Shown here: in pieces, positions 27,133 to 38,733 of the stretch | Layout of the letters: every line of letters begins with the position of its first letter | How positions within the stretch are numbered: position 1 is the stretch's first letter | NCBI RefSeq assembly: GCF_014799995.1 | Contig: NZ_JAAVGY010000040.1 | Location: 62,001 to 126,000, forward strand | Source: Helicobacter sp. | GTDB taxonomy: Bacteria > Campylobacterota > Campylobacteria > Campylobacterales > Helicobacteraceae | DNA: 64,000 nt | Direction of reading: 5' to 3' | Notes under the pieces: generated by a model | Database searches by the model: none | Told to the model about the DNA's origin: nothing | The model's input: the letters and a program-made list of their open reading frames with translations, nothing else | Program-made: the position numbers and the translations under genes

Positions 27133-28549
27133 GGTTTCTAAAATTTGTTTTTATTTTATCTTGCTTGGTATTCTAGGAAGTGGGTGTTCGCTTTCGCCTA
27201 CCTATGTGCAGCCACAAACAAACTTGCCAGATTCTAAGGAAGCAATAGAATCTGCGGAAGAAATAAGAATTTCACAGAAATGGTGGGAGGATTTTGGAGA
27301 TGATACTCTCAATCGTTTTGTAGAAGAGGCATTAAGAAACAATTATGATTTGCTTGTCGCTATGCAAAGAGTAGAGCAAGCGCGTAGTCAGTGGAGCTAT
27401 GCAAGAAGCGACCGTTATCCTAGCATTGGTGTGCAGGGGGAGGGAACAAAGAATCGCAAAAACCAGGCACAAAGACAATTAGAAAATTATAATAACTTTT
27501 CTTTAAGCGCGATTCTAAACTATGAAATTGATTTGTGGGGTAGGGCAAGAGATGCCGATAGAAGAGCCCTAGCGCAATTATTTGCAATCAAAGCAAATCG
27601 TGATATGGTGCGTTTAAGCCTCGTAGCCAATGTTGCGGAAAGTTATTTTGGAATCCTAACGCTCAATAATCAGGTGCAAATCTCCAAAAACACTTTAAAA
27701 AGCCGAGAGGAAAATTACGAATATCGTAAAAAAGAGTTTGATGTAGGTAAAATTTCAGAGATTGATATGCAGCAAGCCAAGTCTGAAATGGCGAGTGTGC
27801 GTGCGCAGTTGCAAAGTCTTTTAATGGAACAAAATTCTGCTCAAAGTGCATTTTTGATTCTACTTGGACGTGATGGCGCGGGTGTGTTTGCTAATGAGAT
27901 TCCAAAAGAACCGCGTCCTTTGCCTAATTCTCCTAGTGTGGGAGCAGGCTTGCCCTCTACTATCTTGGAGAAACGACCAGATATTGAAGCGGCAGAGCAG
28001 AATCTCAAAGCAGCCAACTTTAATATTGGAATCGCTAGAAGTGCTTATTTTCCAACGATTTCATTAACAGGGTTGTTTGGCTATGTCAGTCCGCAACTGA
28101 ATGAGTTGATAAGAACCTCTAATTCTACTTGGAACTTTGGGGGAAATTTCGTTGGGAATTTGCTTGATTTTGGGCGTACAAGTGCAAATGTAGATTTAGC
28201 CAAATCGCAATATGAAGAGATGATTTTGAATTATGGACAGACTTTGCGTATAGCGTTTGGTGAAGTAAGAGAAAGTTTGTTTAACTACCAAATGACGGGC
28301 GAAAAATTGGTGAGTTTGGACGAACAAGTTTTGGCGTTAAAACGCACATTGGAGCTTGCAAATTTGCGCTATGAGGAGGGATACACGAGTTATCTTGAGG
28401 TGCTCAATACACAAAGCTCGCTTTTTGGTGCAGAGCTAAACCAACAAAGTGCAAAGTTAGAGACTTTAAGTGCTGCTATCAATCTCTATAAAGCCTTTGG
28501 TGGTGGTTGGGATAAAGAAACTTATCAAGAAGACCAAGTAGAAGATTGA
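27125..28549 (+). CDS. cmeC: Outer-membrane efflux lipoprotein (CmeC/OprM type)
   Basis: This TolC-like outer-membrane channel is a lipoprotein with a signal ending at ILGSGC (Cys20) and two outer-membrane efflux repeats, including KWWEDFGDDTLNRFVEEALRNNYDL and the second-repeat segment ANLRYEEGYTSYLEVLNTQSSLF. The motif EKRPDIEAAEQNL is typical of the NodT group. I chose ATG 27125, which gives the lipoprotein signal; a frame open from 27032 merely reads through the end of cmeB. The gene completes the cmeABC-like operon. Confidence 0.92.
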   Translation: MIRVSKICFYFILLGILGSGCSLSPTYVQPQTNLPDSKEAIESAEEIRISQKWWEDFGDDTLNRFVEEALRNNYDLLVAMQRVEQARSQWSYARSDRYPSIGVQGEGTKNRKNQAQRQLENYNNFSLSAILNYEIDLWGRARDADRRALAQLFAIKANRDMVRLSLVANVAESYFGILTLNNQVQISKNTLKSREENYEYRKKEFDVGKISEIDMQQAKSEMASVRAQLQSLLMEQNSAQSAFLILLGRDGAGVFANEIPKEPRPLPNSPSVGAGLPSTILEKRPDIEAAEQNLKAANFNIGIARSAYFPTISLTGLFGYVSPQLNELIRTSNSTWNFGGNFVGNLLDFGRTSANVDLAKSQYEEMILNYGQTLRIAFGEVRESLFNYQMTGEKLVSLDEQVLALKRTLELANLRYEEGYTSYLEVLNTQSSLFGAELNQQSAKLETLSAAINLYKAFGGGWDKETYQEDQVED

Positions 28550-28633
28550 CTTTGCTTTGAGATTCCAAAGAAAGAATCTTAAAGCAGGATTCTGCAAGAT
28601 TGGATTGCCTTGTCATTTTTTTAAGCAAGATTT

Positions 28634-28642
28634 TGTTATGCT
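28634..28642 (+). promoter_or_regulatory. Probable ilvE promoter
   Basis: TGTTATGCT matches the extended -10 pattern, with TATGCT at 28637-28642, about 44 bp before the ilvE ATG. No leader peptide rich in branched-chain codons is visible between them. Confidence 0.45.
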
Positions 28643-28685
28643 ATTTGCCCAAAAAGCAATTTGTTTAAATATTTAGGAGTTTATA

Positions 28686-29606
28686 ATGAACGAAGCAAAA
28701 TCAATTTGGATGGATGGAAGATTAGTTCCTTGGAAAGAGGCAAATGTCCATATTTTAACCCACACGCTACATTATGGAAATGGTGTATTTGAGGGCACTA
28801 GAGCTTATAAAACCGATAAAGGTATGGCGATTTTTCGTTTGCGTGATCATACGAAGCGGCTTTTAAACTCTGCTAAAATTGTCGCAATTAGTGATATTCC
28901 TTATAGTCAAGAGGAGATTGAGAAAGCACAGATTGAGCTTTTAAAGGACAATCATTTCACAAGCAATACTTATATTCGCCCTTTGATTTATCTAGGTTAT
29001 GGTGTGATGGGGGTTTATCACAAAAAAGCCCCCGTGAAAGTGGCGATTGCTGCGTGGGAGTGGGGCGCATATCTTGGAGATGAAGGACTAGAAAAGGGGA
29101 TTCGTGTCAAAACTTCTTCCATAGTGCGAAATCCTGCCAAATCACTTTTTGGTAAGGCAAAAGCGTGTGGAAATTATCTTAATTCCCAAATGGCAAAATT
29201 TGAAGCCATTGAGTGCGGTTATGAAGAGGCTTTGCTACTTGATGATAATGGAATGATTGCAGAGGGAAGCGGCGAATGCTTTTTCATCGTGCGCAATGGA
29301 CGCTTGATTACCCCTCCAAGTGATAGCGTGTTAGAATCTATCACGCAAGATTCTGTGATACAAATTGCAAAAGACTTAGGAATTGAAGTAGAAAGACGCA
29401 ATATTACACGTGATGAAGTCTATATTGCAGAGGAGGCGTTCTTCACGGGAACAGCCGCAGAGGTTACGCCGATTTGTGAATTAGACGCACGCGTGATTGG
29501 AAGTGGCAGACGAGGGGAAATCACACATAAACTTCAAAATGCGTTTTTTGATGTGGTTTATGGGCGCAATGAAAAATACGCTCATTGGCTCACTTACATT
29601 CATTAA
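28686..29606 (+). CDS. ilvE: Branched-chain amino acid aminotransferase
   Basis: IlvE makes the last transamination to valine, leucine and isoleucine and works in reverse in their breakdown. The fold-type IV PLP enzyme (306 residues) shows WMDGRLVPWKEANVHILTHTLHYG, the lysine in AKACGNYLNSQMAKFEA, EALLLDDNGMIAEGSGECFF and the C-terminal EAFFTGTAAEVTPI. It is followed 9 bp later by the SPFH gene, the same pair seen in Campylobacter. IlvD, another enzyme of the same pathway, lies at 39643. Confidence 0.95.
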   Translation: MNEAKSIWMDGRLVPWKEANVHILTHTLHYGNGVFEGTRAYKTDKGMAIFRLRDHTKRLLNSAKIVAISDIPYSQEEIEKAQIELLKDNHFTSNTYIRPLIYLGYGVMGVYHKKAPVKVAIAAWEWGAYLGDEGLEKGIRVKTSSIVRNPAKSLFGKAKACGNYLNSQMAKFEAIECGYEEALLLDDNGMIAEGSGECFFIVRNGRLITPPSDSVLESITQDSVIQIAKDLGIEVERRNITRDEVYIAEEAFFTGTAAEVTPICELDARVIGSGRRGEITHKLQNAFFDVVYGRNEKYAHWLTYIH

Positions 29607-29615
29607 AGGTTGTGT

Positions 29616-30701
29616 ATGCCGATTGATTTAAATGAACATCTAAGACAAAAGAATAGAAATTATAATAATTCAAACAATGAAAACAACCCAAATGATGGGG
29701 GAGACAATAAAAAGAATAGGAATCGTGGATTCCAAACCCCTAGAATGCCAAACTTCAGTATGCCAAATGACAAGAAAATGGCGGGATTATATGTATTGGT
29801 GATTTTTGCAGTTTTACTCTTTTTGCTCAAACCCTTTACGATTATCAATAGTGGAGAAGTGGGTGTAAAAATTACCACAGGGGAGTTTGACCCCACTCCA
29901 TTACAGCCGGGCATTCATTTTTATATTCCGGGCATTCAAAGAATCATTGCAGTCAATACAAAAGTAAGAATCGCAGAATTTACAAGTGTAGAGACTTCAA
30001 ACTATCGTAGCCGTGATGAGGGAAGCTTGAGAAATCAAGCCATTAGTGTATTGGATTCTAGGGGCTTATCGGTATCCGTAGAGCTTGCGGTGCAGTATCG
30101 CTTAGACCCTTTGAGTGTGCCTCAAACCATTGCCACTTGGGGGCAAAATTGGGAGGAGCGGATTATTACGCCTGTGATTCGTGAAATCGTACGTAATGTT
30201 GTAGGAAGTTTCCCTGCAGAGGAATTGCCTACAAAACGAAACGAAATTGCGACACTCATTGACCAAAAATTCCGCGAAAATATCAATGGGCTTGAGAATC
30301 GTCCTGTAGAATTAGTTTCTATCCAATTAACTGAAATCGTATTGCCTGTTGCGATTAAAGAACAGATTGAGCGCGTGCAAGTTGCGCGTCAAGAGGCGGA
30401 ACGCGCAAGATATGAAGTTGAGAGAGCGAAACAAGAAGCGGAGAAAAAAGCCGCTCTTGCCAAAGGGGTTGCCGATGCAACGATTATTGAAGCAGACGCT
30501 CAAGCCAAAGCGAATCGCTTGATTAGCCAAAGTCTCAATTCTCCACTTTTGCAGTTGCGTCAGATTGAAGTGCAAGGGAAGTTTAACGAAGCCTTGCAAA
30601 ACAATCGTGATGCAAAGATTTTTTTAACGCCCGGTGGAGCAACGCCAAATATTTGGTTGGATTCTAAAGATACGCAACGCGCAACTTCTGTGAGCAACTA
30701 A
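29616..30701 (+). CDS. SPFH/band-7 membrane protein (HflK-like prohibitin homologue)
   Basis: The 361-residue protein starts with a polar Asn/Lys/Gly-rich tail, then one transmembrane helix (about 54-73, LYVLVIFAVLLFLLKPFTII) and an SPFH domain with NSGEVGVKITTGEFDPTPLQ and FPAEELPTKRNEIATLI. The C-terminal coiled coil is rich in Ala, Glu and Arg (EQIERVQVARQEAERARYE). Such proteins form large membrane ring assemblies and can control FtsH protease. I chose ATG 29616 because the upstream TTG adds only two residues. Confidence 0.87.
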   Translation: MPIDLNEHLRQKNRNYNNSNNENNPNDGGDNKKNRNRGFQTPRMPNFSMPNDKKMAGLYVLVIFAVLLFLLKPFTIINSGEVGVKITTGEFDPTPLQPGIHFYIPGIQRIIAVNTKVRIAEFTSVETSNYRSRDEGSLRNQAISVLDSRGLSVSVELAVQYRLDPLSVPQTIATWGQNWEERIITPVIREIVRNVVGSFPAEELPTKRNEIATLIDQKFRENINGLENRPVELVSIQLTEIVLPVAIKEQIERVQVARQEAERARYEVERAKQEAEKKAALAKGVADATIIEADAQAKANRLISQSLNSPLLQLRQIEVQGKFNEALQNNRDAKIFLTPGGATPNIWLDSKDTQRATSVSN

Positions 30702-30711
30702 GGAATCTTAA

Positions 30712-31410
30712 GTGCAAGCAATTCTTAAACAAATTGCGTGGGAAAAACTCAATGGTTTGATTCCAGCTATTGCGCAAGATTACAAGACGCAAGAAGTTTT
30801 AATGCTTGCCTTTATGAATCAAGAGGCTTTAAATTTGAGTTTGCAAAGTGGATTTGCGCATTACTTTTCACGTTCTAAACAGCGCATTTGGAAAAAGGGC
30901 GAGCAAAGCGGACATACACAAAAAATTCATAAAATTTTGCTAGATTGTGATAAGGATAGCCTGCTTTTAAAGGTTGAACAAAAGGGTGTGGCTTGCCATA
31001 CAGGCGCAAAAAGTTGCTTTTTTCATTGCATTAATCAAGAAAACATTATAGAGGATTCTGCTTCAGATTCTAAAACGGATATGAGTGTAGTTTATGGGGT
31101 AGTAGATACACTCTATCATACTTTACAAATGCGCAAAAATGCGGATTCCAAGACCTCTTATACCGCTTCACTTTATGCCAAAGGAGAAAATACGATTGCT
31201 AAGAAAATCGTTGAAGAGGCTGCAGAACTTGGGTTTGCTATCAAGGATAAAGATTCCAAAGAAATTATTTATGAGGCGGCAGATTTGCTTTATCACGCAC
31301 TTGTAGGGCTTAGCTTTAGGGAGATTTCTCCTGATTTAGTCAAACAAGAGATTGCGCGCCGCTTCGGCTTGAGTGGAATTGAGGAAAAAAATTCACGCAA
31401 GGAAAAATAA
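30712..31410 (+). CDS. hisI: Phosphoribosyl-AMP cyclohydrolase / phosphoribosyl-ATP pyrophosphatase
   Basis: This HisIE fusion carries out steps two and three of histidine synthesis. The N-terminal cyclohydrolase shows LMLAFMNQEALNLSLQSG, HYFSRSKQRIWKKGEQSGHTQ and the metal cysteines in CHTGAKSCFF. The C-terminal pyrophosphatase (about 120-215) shows KIVEEAAELGFAIKD and IIYEAADLLYHALVGL. A GTG start at 30712 follows AAGGAATCTTAA. No other his gene is adjacent. Its presence argues against H. pylori, which lacks histidine synthesis, and for an enterohepatic species. Confidence 0.92.
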   Translation: MQAILKQIAWEKLNGLIPAIAQDYKTQEVLMLAFMNQEALNLSLQSGFAHYFSRSKQRIWKKGEQSGHTQKIHKILLDCDKDSLLLKVEQKGVACHTGAKSCFFHCINQENIIEDSASDSKTDMSVVYGVVDTLYHTLQMRKNADSKTSYTASLYAKGENTIAKKIVEEAAELGFAIKDKDSKEIIYEAADLLYHALVGLSFREISPDLVKQEIARRFGLSGIEEKNSRKEK

Positions 31411-31429
31411 AAAGGTTTCAAATTAAATT

Positions 31430-31963
31430 ATGAATGAAATGAAAAATTATTTGATGGCATTATTGGATACTGCAAATTATTTTTCTCTGCCTGATTATTT
31501 GGTGCTTAGTTGTATTTTTCTTGCGATTTTGTTATTTTTTCTTTTGAGTGTTGCATTTCGGTTTAACGCGTTGATTGCTAGCTTGACTTTTGTGATTAGC
31601 GGAATCTTGCTTTTTAGCTCTCCTTTTTTGTATCAAACAATGATGGAATCTTATCTCAAGCAAATAGACCTCACGCTTTTTCATAATGAGAAATTGCAAT
31701 ATGATGAGGTGTATTTTGTTGAAGGACAATTTACTAATGTGGGTTTGTTGGATTTTAGAGGTTGTGTATTGAGTGTGAATTTTATCCCCGTAGGGCTTAA
31801 GAAAGCAAAACTTCTCAAATATAAAATCAAGCCTAAATTCCTTCATATAGAAAATTACAAAACCCCACTAAAAAAGTTAGAATCTATGGAGTTTAAACTG
31901 ATTATCCCCTCGCCGCAAGCCAATACGAATTTTACTTTAGAGACTAAGGGAGCGTGTTATTAG
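31430..31963 (+). CDS. DUF2393-type membrane protein
   Basis: The protein has two predicted transmembrane helices (residues 24-47 and 51-71) and a soluble C-terminal part with a beta-rich pattern (EGQFTNVGLLDFRGCVLSVNF), as in the DUF2393 proteins that are confined largely to Campylobacterota. No function is known. The C-terminal domain resembles extracytoplasmic interaction domains. Its stop codon lies 2 bp before the pdxA start, so the pair is probably translationally linked. Confidence 0.75.
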   Translation: MNEMKNYLMALLDTANYFSLPDYLVLSCIFLAILLFFLLSVAFRFNALIASLTFVISGILLFSSPFLYQTMMESYLKQIDLTLFHNEKLQYDEVYFVEGQFTNVGLLDFRGCVLSVNFIPVGLKKAKLLKYKIKPKFLHIENYKTPLKKLESMEFKLIIPSPQANTNFTLETKGACY

Positions 31964-31965
31964 AG

Positions 31966-32913
31966 ATGAAAATCGCAATCAGTGTTGGAGACTGTAATGG
32001 GATAGGATTGGAGATTCTACTAAAAAACCACAAGACAATCTCTAAAGTTTGCACTCCTCTTTATTGTGTGGATAAATCTTTGTTGCAAGAAGCTGCTGAA
32101 AAGCTTAAGAGGAGGTTACCTAAGCACCTAAAGTGCATTCCACCAAATGCGAAGATTCCGCTCATTACTCCCGCAGAGATTATTCAAGAAAGCGGGGCTT
32201 ACTCTTATGCTAGTTTTTTGAGTGCTTTGAATCTGACACTTCAAAAAAGGGCAAAAGCACTTGTTACTCTGCCAATCCATAAAAAAGCTTGGCAATTAGC
32301 AGGGATTCCTTACGCGGGGCATACGGAAGCTTTCCGTGATTTGCTAAAGTCAAAAGACAAACCGCAGGAAGCCATAATGATGCTAGGCTCGCCTAGACTT
32401 TATGTCGCACTTTTTACTGACCATATTCCACTCAAATGCGTTCCACAATTCATTGAAACAGAATCGCTAAAGAAGTTTTTGCTCCAACTCGCACCCCATA
32501 TTACTAAATCTCCCTGTGGTGTGCTTGGACTCAATCCCCACGCAGGAGATTTTGGCGTGTTAGGCGACGAAGAAGAGCGGATTACACAAGCCATTAAGGA
32601 AGCCAATGCTATGCTCAATCAAACGCTTTTTGTAGGACCACTTGTGCCTGATACCGCATTTGTTGGCAAGCATTTGCGTTATTATGTCGCAATGTATCAC
32701 GACCAAGGCTTGATTCCACTCAAAACATTGTATTTCAAAGAAAGCATTAATGTAACGCTCAATTTACCTATTATTCGCACCTCTGTTGATCACGGCACCG
32801 CCTTTGACATTGCTTACCACAACAAAGCAGATTCTACAAGCTATCTTAATGCAGTAAAAGAAGCAATTTTTCGTTTCAAAGTGCGCAATAAGCAAGGGAT
32901 TCTGCAAAGTTAA
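31966..32913 (+). CDS. pdxA: 4-hydroxythreonine-4-phosphate dehydrogenase
   Basis: PdxA oxidises 4-hydroxythreonine 4-phosphate in pyridoxal phosphate synthesis. The 315-residue protein begins MKIAISVGDCNGIGLEILLK, has the metal-binding histidines in AGHTEAFRDLL and the later YHDQGLIPLK, and the substrate segment PIIRTSVDHGTAFDIA. I chose ATG 31966, since the GTG 12 bp upstream overlaps the previous gene and adds nothing typical. pdxJ, often its neighbour, is not here. Confidence 0.93.
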   Translation: MKIAISVGDCNGIGLEILLKNHKTISKVCTPLYCVDKSLLQEAAEKLKRRLPKHLKCIPPNAKIPLITPAEIIQESGAYSYASFLSALNLTLQKRAKALVTLPIHKKAWQLAGIPYAGHTEAFRDLLKSKDKPQEAIMMLGSPRLYVALFTDHIPLKCVPQFIETESLKKFLLQLAPHITKSPCGVLGLNPHAGDFGVLGDEEERITQAIKEANAMLNQTLFVGPLVPDTAFVGKHLRYYVAMYHDQGLIPLKTLYFKESINVTLNLPIIRTSVDHGTAFDIAYHNKADSTSYLNAVKEAIFRFKVRNKQGILQS

Positions 32914-32959
32914 ATATTTTTGCCAGAATAAATTTAACCACTTTTCAACAAAACTTCCC

Positions 32960-32982
32960 TATAATTCCAAAATTTTTATAAT
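32960..32982 (+). promoter_or_regulatory. Tandem -10 boxes upstream of gatA
   Basis: Two exact TATAAT hexamers lie at 32960-32965 and 32977-32982, in an AT-rich stretch between pdxA and gatA. They are followed by CGGGAGG, the gatA ribosome site. Either or both could drive gatA-guaB. Confidence 0.5.
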
Positions 32983-33003
32983 CCATTGCGCGGGAGGATT
33001 TAA

Positions 33004-35812
<2,809 letters not shown>

Positions 35813-35823
35813 GAAAAGTCTAA

Positions 35824-36159
35824 ATGGCAAAGTTGCTTTTTGGTTACAGTTTGTATCACGCAAGCACGCAGGATTATGAGGCAATCTTGACGAAGTTGCG
35901 GACAGAATTTGCTGCAAATAAGCCAGAACTTTATTTGAATAATCCAGAATACTTGCTTTTCGTCCCCACGAGTGCGGAATGGCAGAAAGAAATCGTGGCT
36001 TTGATTGCGAAGCTCAAGGCATTTATGAATGCGGAAATAGAGCATTTGCGTGGCAATGGAAGCAATGCGCATATCGTCTATCGCTTTGGAATCCTAGAAA
36101 TGGAAAGTGCGTTTTTTCAGTTCCCGCCAGATTTGGAAGATGAGGAGGAAGAATCCTAA
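35824..36159 (+). CDS. Small conserved hypothetical protein
   Basis: I do not recognise this 111-residue protein. It has no signal or membrane segment. It begins MAKLLFGYSLYHASTQDYEA, has an alternating helix and strand pattern and ends in an acidic tail (PPDLEDEEEES). The start has AGGA nearby and the gene lies 11 bp after guaB, so it is probably the last gene of gatA-guaB. The coding sequence is low in GC like its neighbours, so it looks native. Function unknown. Confidence 0.65.
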   Translation: MAKLLFGYSLYHASTQDYEAILTKLRTEFAANKPELYLNNPEYLLFVPTSAEWQKEIVALIAKLKAFMNAEIEHLRGNGSNAHIVYRFGILEMESAFFQFPPDLEDEEEES

Positions 36160-36275
36160 AATTGTCTGTATGATTCTTTGTGAAGTAAATAATCTAAAAT
36201 TTGCAAACAATCGTATTGGTGTGCTTTACTCAAAAGCCCAAAGATTCTAAATATTTGTATGAAAATTATAATATT

Positions 36276-36842
36276 TTATTCTGTTATTTCTAAGTAGCCG
36301 CATTCATTGCTTTGAATATTCCTACCAATAAAGCTTTGGTTGTTGCAATCTTTTAGGCTACTTAATGCAACACAAAAATATAGCATTGGCATTGTGCCTA
36401 CTGCAAATTGTTTTTCACGTACAACAATTTCGCAAAGCAAATCATTGTTTTGAAATTTATGTATCAGTAAGGGATAGCTTACGCTCGCTTTCAAAAACTC
36501 TATACCATTGAGATTATCATTCACAAAGTTAGTCCTTGTGATTGTTTCTTTTTGCTCTATAAAGTCTTGATAATTTAGTATGCTAGTTTGTAATTCTGCA
36601 ATATCCTTATGGGCTATCCATTTTTCATATAATGCGAAATCTAAAAATTCACTCAATTCATAAATTTGTTTTGTTTTTCCATTTGCACCAATGAAATGGC
36701 AAGCTTCATTTTTCTTCACAACTTTATCATATCCTATTTGCCATTCAATATAGTGTTTGGGCGTCATAATGGTTTGTGTCGGTGCGACAGGGATTCCATA
36801 ATCACTAAAGGCAAATCTTTCTTTAATCCGAATTTTGCCCAT
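36276..36842 (-). CDS. Putative type II restriction endonuclease partner of the adjacent methyltransferase
   Basis: A 188-residue soluble protein that I do not recognise from motifs alone. It lies 26 bp behind an adenine methyltransferase on the same strand, the classic place for the cognate restriction enzyme. A PD-(D/E)xK core is not clear. Candidate catalytic residues occur in the C-terminal half (NNDLLCEIVVREKQF). I chose ATG 36842; a TTG at 36854 is also possible. AT content is high, in keeping with recent transfer. An accessory or hypothetical protein remains possible. Confidence 0.55.
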   Translation of the reverse strand: MGKIRIKERFAFSDYGIPVAPTQTIMTPKHYIEWQIGYDKVVKKNEACHFIGANGKTKQIYELSEFLDFALYEKWIAHKDIAELQTSILNYQDFIEQKETITRTNFVNDNLNGIEFLKASVSYPLLIHKFQNNDLLCEIVVREKQFAVGTMPMLYFCVALSSLKDCNNQSFIGRNIQSNECGYLEITE

Positions 36843-36868
36843 AGCTTTACTCAATGGAAATTTGTATT

Positions 36869-37921
36869 TTAAATTTTTCGTATATATTCCTTGAATAATT
36901 TTTCAAAGTACTCTTGCACGCATGCATTGGTCTTAGAATCCATAAAGGCATCTGCAATCTTGAGAAACTCCTTGTGATTAATAAAAATATCCAAATTACC
37001 GAAATAGTAAGGAAGTTTGTCGGCGAATTTCTTAAAATGATGAATGTAATAGTAGTATTGTATGTTATCTTGAAATACACGAATAGAGTTTGCGCCGCAT
37101 TGCGTCATAAAAGTTTGATTGCGTTTGAGCGCATTAATATCTCGTAAGGTGTGAAAATAAGCGATTTCTTTACGTTTATCCTTTGGGTTTGGATACTTTT
37201 TGACATAATTGCTGATAAAATCAAAATCACTTAATCGCAGTTTTTGCCCGTCATCTGTGCTAAATTGGTAATTTTTGATAAAATCATAATCCATTCCCCG
37301 ATTATCTTTTGTGTAGAGGGCGATAATTATGGGAAAGAAAGTTTTAGAATGAGGGGTGAAAATTTCCGAGCTAATGATAAGCCCGTCAAGCAGAGTATAT
37401 TGTTCTTTAAAAAATTTCAATGCCTTGAAATTACTCTCTTTAATCAGATACGAGAGTGGGTGAAGTACGCAGATGAAATCTGGTTTTAAGAGGGCATAAG
37501 AGCGCAAGAATGAAATTCCTAAATCCCTGTGCGCGAGAGTTTTATCTATATCAAAAAGTTGCTGTTTAATGCCATTATTAATAATGGAAGTTTTATCATT
37601 ATAGGGTGGATTTCCAATGATAATGAGATTTTCATTTTCAGAGATTCCAAATTTATGCCGCGAAACATTTAACAGGGAATTTGTTGCAATCGTGCGGATT
37701 TTAGAATGGACTTTTTGTAGGGCAATCTCATCAATATCTGTGCCTAAATATTGATAATTACCGATGAAAAAATCTCCATAGCCACAAGCATTGTCAAAAA
37801 GCAAAAAGTCCTTAAGATTCACTCTTTTTTCTAATAGCTCATAGGCTTTTTGGACAATGTTTTTGGGTGTATAAAACGAACCAAGATTAACGGCTCGTTC
37901 TTTGCTTAGGTGTTTTTGCAT
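36869..37921 (-). CDS. N6-adenine-specific DNA methyltransferase
   Basis: The 350-residue protein has an N-terminal SAM-binding region with the motif I-like LFDNACGYGDFFIG (about 40-53), the D-I-D acidic strand in YLGTDIDEIAL, and catalytic motif IV as IIGNPPYND (Asn-Pro-Pro-Tyr), which marks the gamma class of N6-adenine enzymes. The order FxGxG-like motif then NPPY fits. The C-terminal half should hold the target-recognition region. It forms a type II module with the gene at 36276 and sits next to an ilvD remnant, so it is part of an island. Confidence 0.85.
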   Translation of the reverse strand: MQKHLSKERAVNLGSFYTPKNIVQKAYELLEKRVNLKDFLLFDNACGYGDFFIGNYQYLGTDIDEIALQKVHSKIRTIATNSLLNVSRHKFGISENENLIIIGNPPYNDKTSIINNGIKQQLFDIDKTLAHRDLGISFLRSYALLKPDFICVLHPLSYLIKESNFKALKFFKEQYTLLDGLIISSEIFTPHSKTFFPIIIALYTKDNRGMDYDFIKNYQFSTDDGQKLRLSDFDFISNYVKKYPNPKDKRKEIAYFHTLRDINALKRNQTFMTQCGANSIRVFQDNIQYYYYIHHFKKFADKLPYYFGNLDIFINHKEFLKIADAFMDSKTNACVQEYFEKLFKEYIRKI

Positions 37922-37940
37922 TATCTCTTATCCCGCGATT

Positions 37941-38064
37941 TTATATCTCTGTCTTCAACACCACGCCATTTGCGGCATTGCTCACAAGCAGCGCGTAGCG
38001 GCGCAACCATTTGTTTGGAATCTCCTTTTTGATAGGCTTCCATTTGCCTTGCGTGATTTCAAAA
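37941..38064 (-). pseudogene. ilvD: Remnant of the 3' end of a second ilvD allele
   Basis: On the minus strand this stretch encodes an ilvD C-terminus ([34 protein letters not shown], stop). It aligns without gaps to the end of the intact ilvD at 39643 and differs at about 15 percent of bases by eye. Upstream residues (LVFEITQG) diverge and homology stops near 38064, where a stop codon soon appears. It is a leftover end and cannot make an enzyme. It is less GC-rich than the intact gene, so it may derive from the original native allele. Confidence 0.8.
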
Positions 38065-38157
38065 ACTAAAGTCTATTTCATATAAATCCTTTGTTCAGCC
38101 TTGTCGCCAATGTCATTAAGGCTAGAATCTAATATACAATTCTCTAGGCTTCGCATA

Positions 38158-38733
38158 TTATTTTTCATATTGCCTCAAATATTCTATTACTTTTTCTAAA
38201 AATTTTGGATTATCTTTAAACCTACCAAGTCCAGTATTGCAACTATCGCATATCCACTCTCTACCTTCACCTGTTTCATGATTATGGTCTCGAACAAGAT
38301 TTGCTGTAATTCCTACAATGCTTCTTTTTTCACAAATTGGACACGTGAAAACACTGCCTTTTGGTGGCGCAAGTTTGTCCATTCGTTTCTTTTCAGCAAC
38401 AGAAAGCTTTATGCCATCAATTTGTTTTCTACATTCTCTGCAACTTGGTCTTGTAGTTTTGTTGCCTTTTGCATCGGTTTGATTTATCTCAAAATCATTG
38501 GTGTTTTTTAAGATATGACAAATATTACAAATTTTAACATCAAATCCCTTTCCTGTTTTATAAATATCAATAGATTCCAAATCTTCATATTTCATTTTCT
38601 TAATCTCATTGACACCTATAAATAAAACCATTGCAAAATTTCCATTAAGAGCCTTAACAACACCAATAGAATTTTTTGCTATATTATCAACTTGTTTATT
38701 TGCAATCACAAAACTATCAATTTTTAAACACAT
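38158..38733 (-). CDS. Endonuclease VII-like HNH restriction enzyme (Hpy99I-like)
   Basis: The 191-residue protein has an N-terminal barrel-like region (about 1-60), two zinc-binding pairs (CNICHILK with CRECRK; CPICEKRS with CDSCNTG), and a beta-beta-alpha-metal motif LVRDHNHETGEGREWICDSCN, where the Asp-His pair and the late Asn would be catalytic. This is the layout of T4 endonuclease VII and of R.Hpy99I from H. pylori, which cuts CGWCG. It overlaps the methyltransferase at 38724 by 10 bp, so both are translated together. Recognition of CGWCG is only inference. Confidence 0.78.
   Translation of the reverse strand: MCLKIDSFVIANKQVDNIAKNSIGVVKALNGNFAMVLFIGVNEIKKMKYEDLESIDIYKTGKGFDVKICNICHILKNTNDFEINQTDAKGNKTTRPSCRECRKQIDGIKLSVAEKKRMDKLAPPKGSVFTCPICEKRSIVGITANLVRDHNHETGEGREWICDSCNTGLGRFKDNPKFLEKVIEYLRQYEK

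Noticed and set aside
30327..30599. A 90-codon minus-strand frame inside the SPFH gene
   Set aside because: Shadow frame. No ribosome site and the plus-strand protein is conserved throughout.
38073..38157. Imperfect hairpin AAGGCTAGAATCT...TCTAGGCTT
   Set aside because: Several mismatches and a long loop. It may end transcription but cannot be separated from chance in this AT-rich gap.
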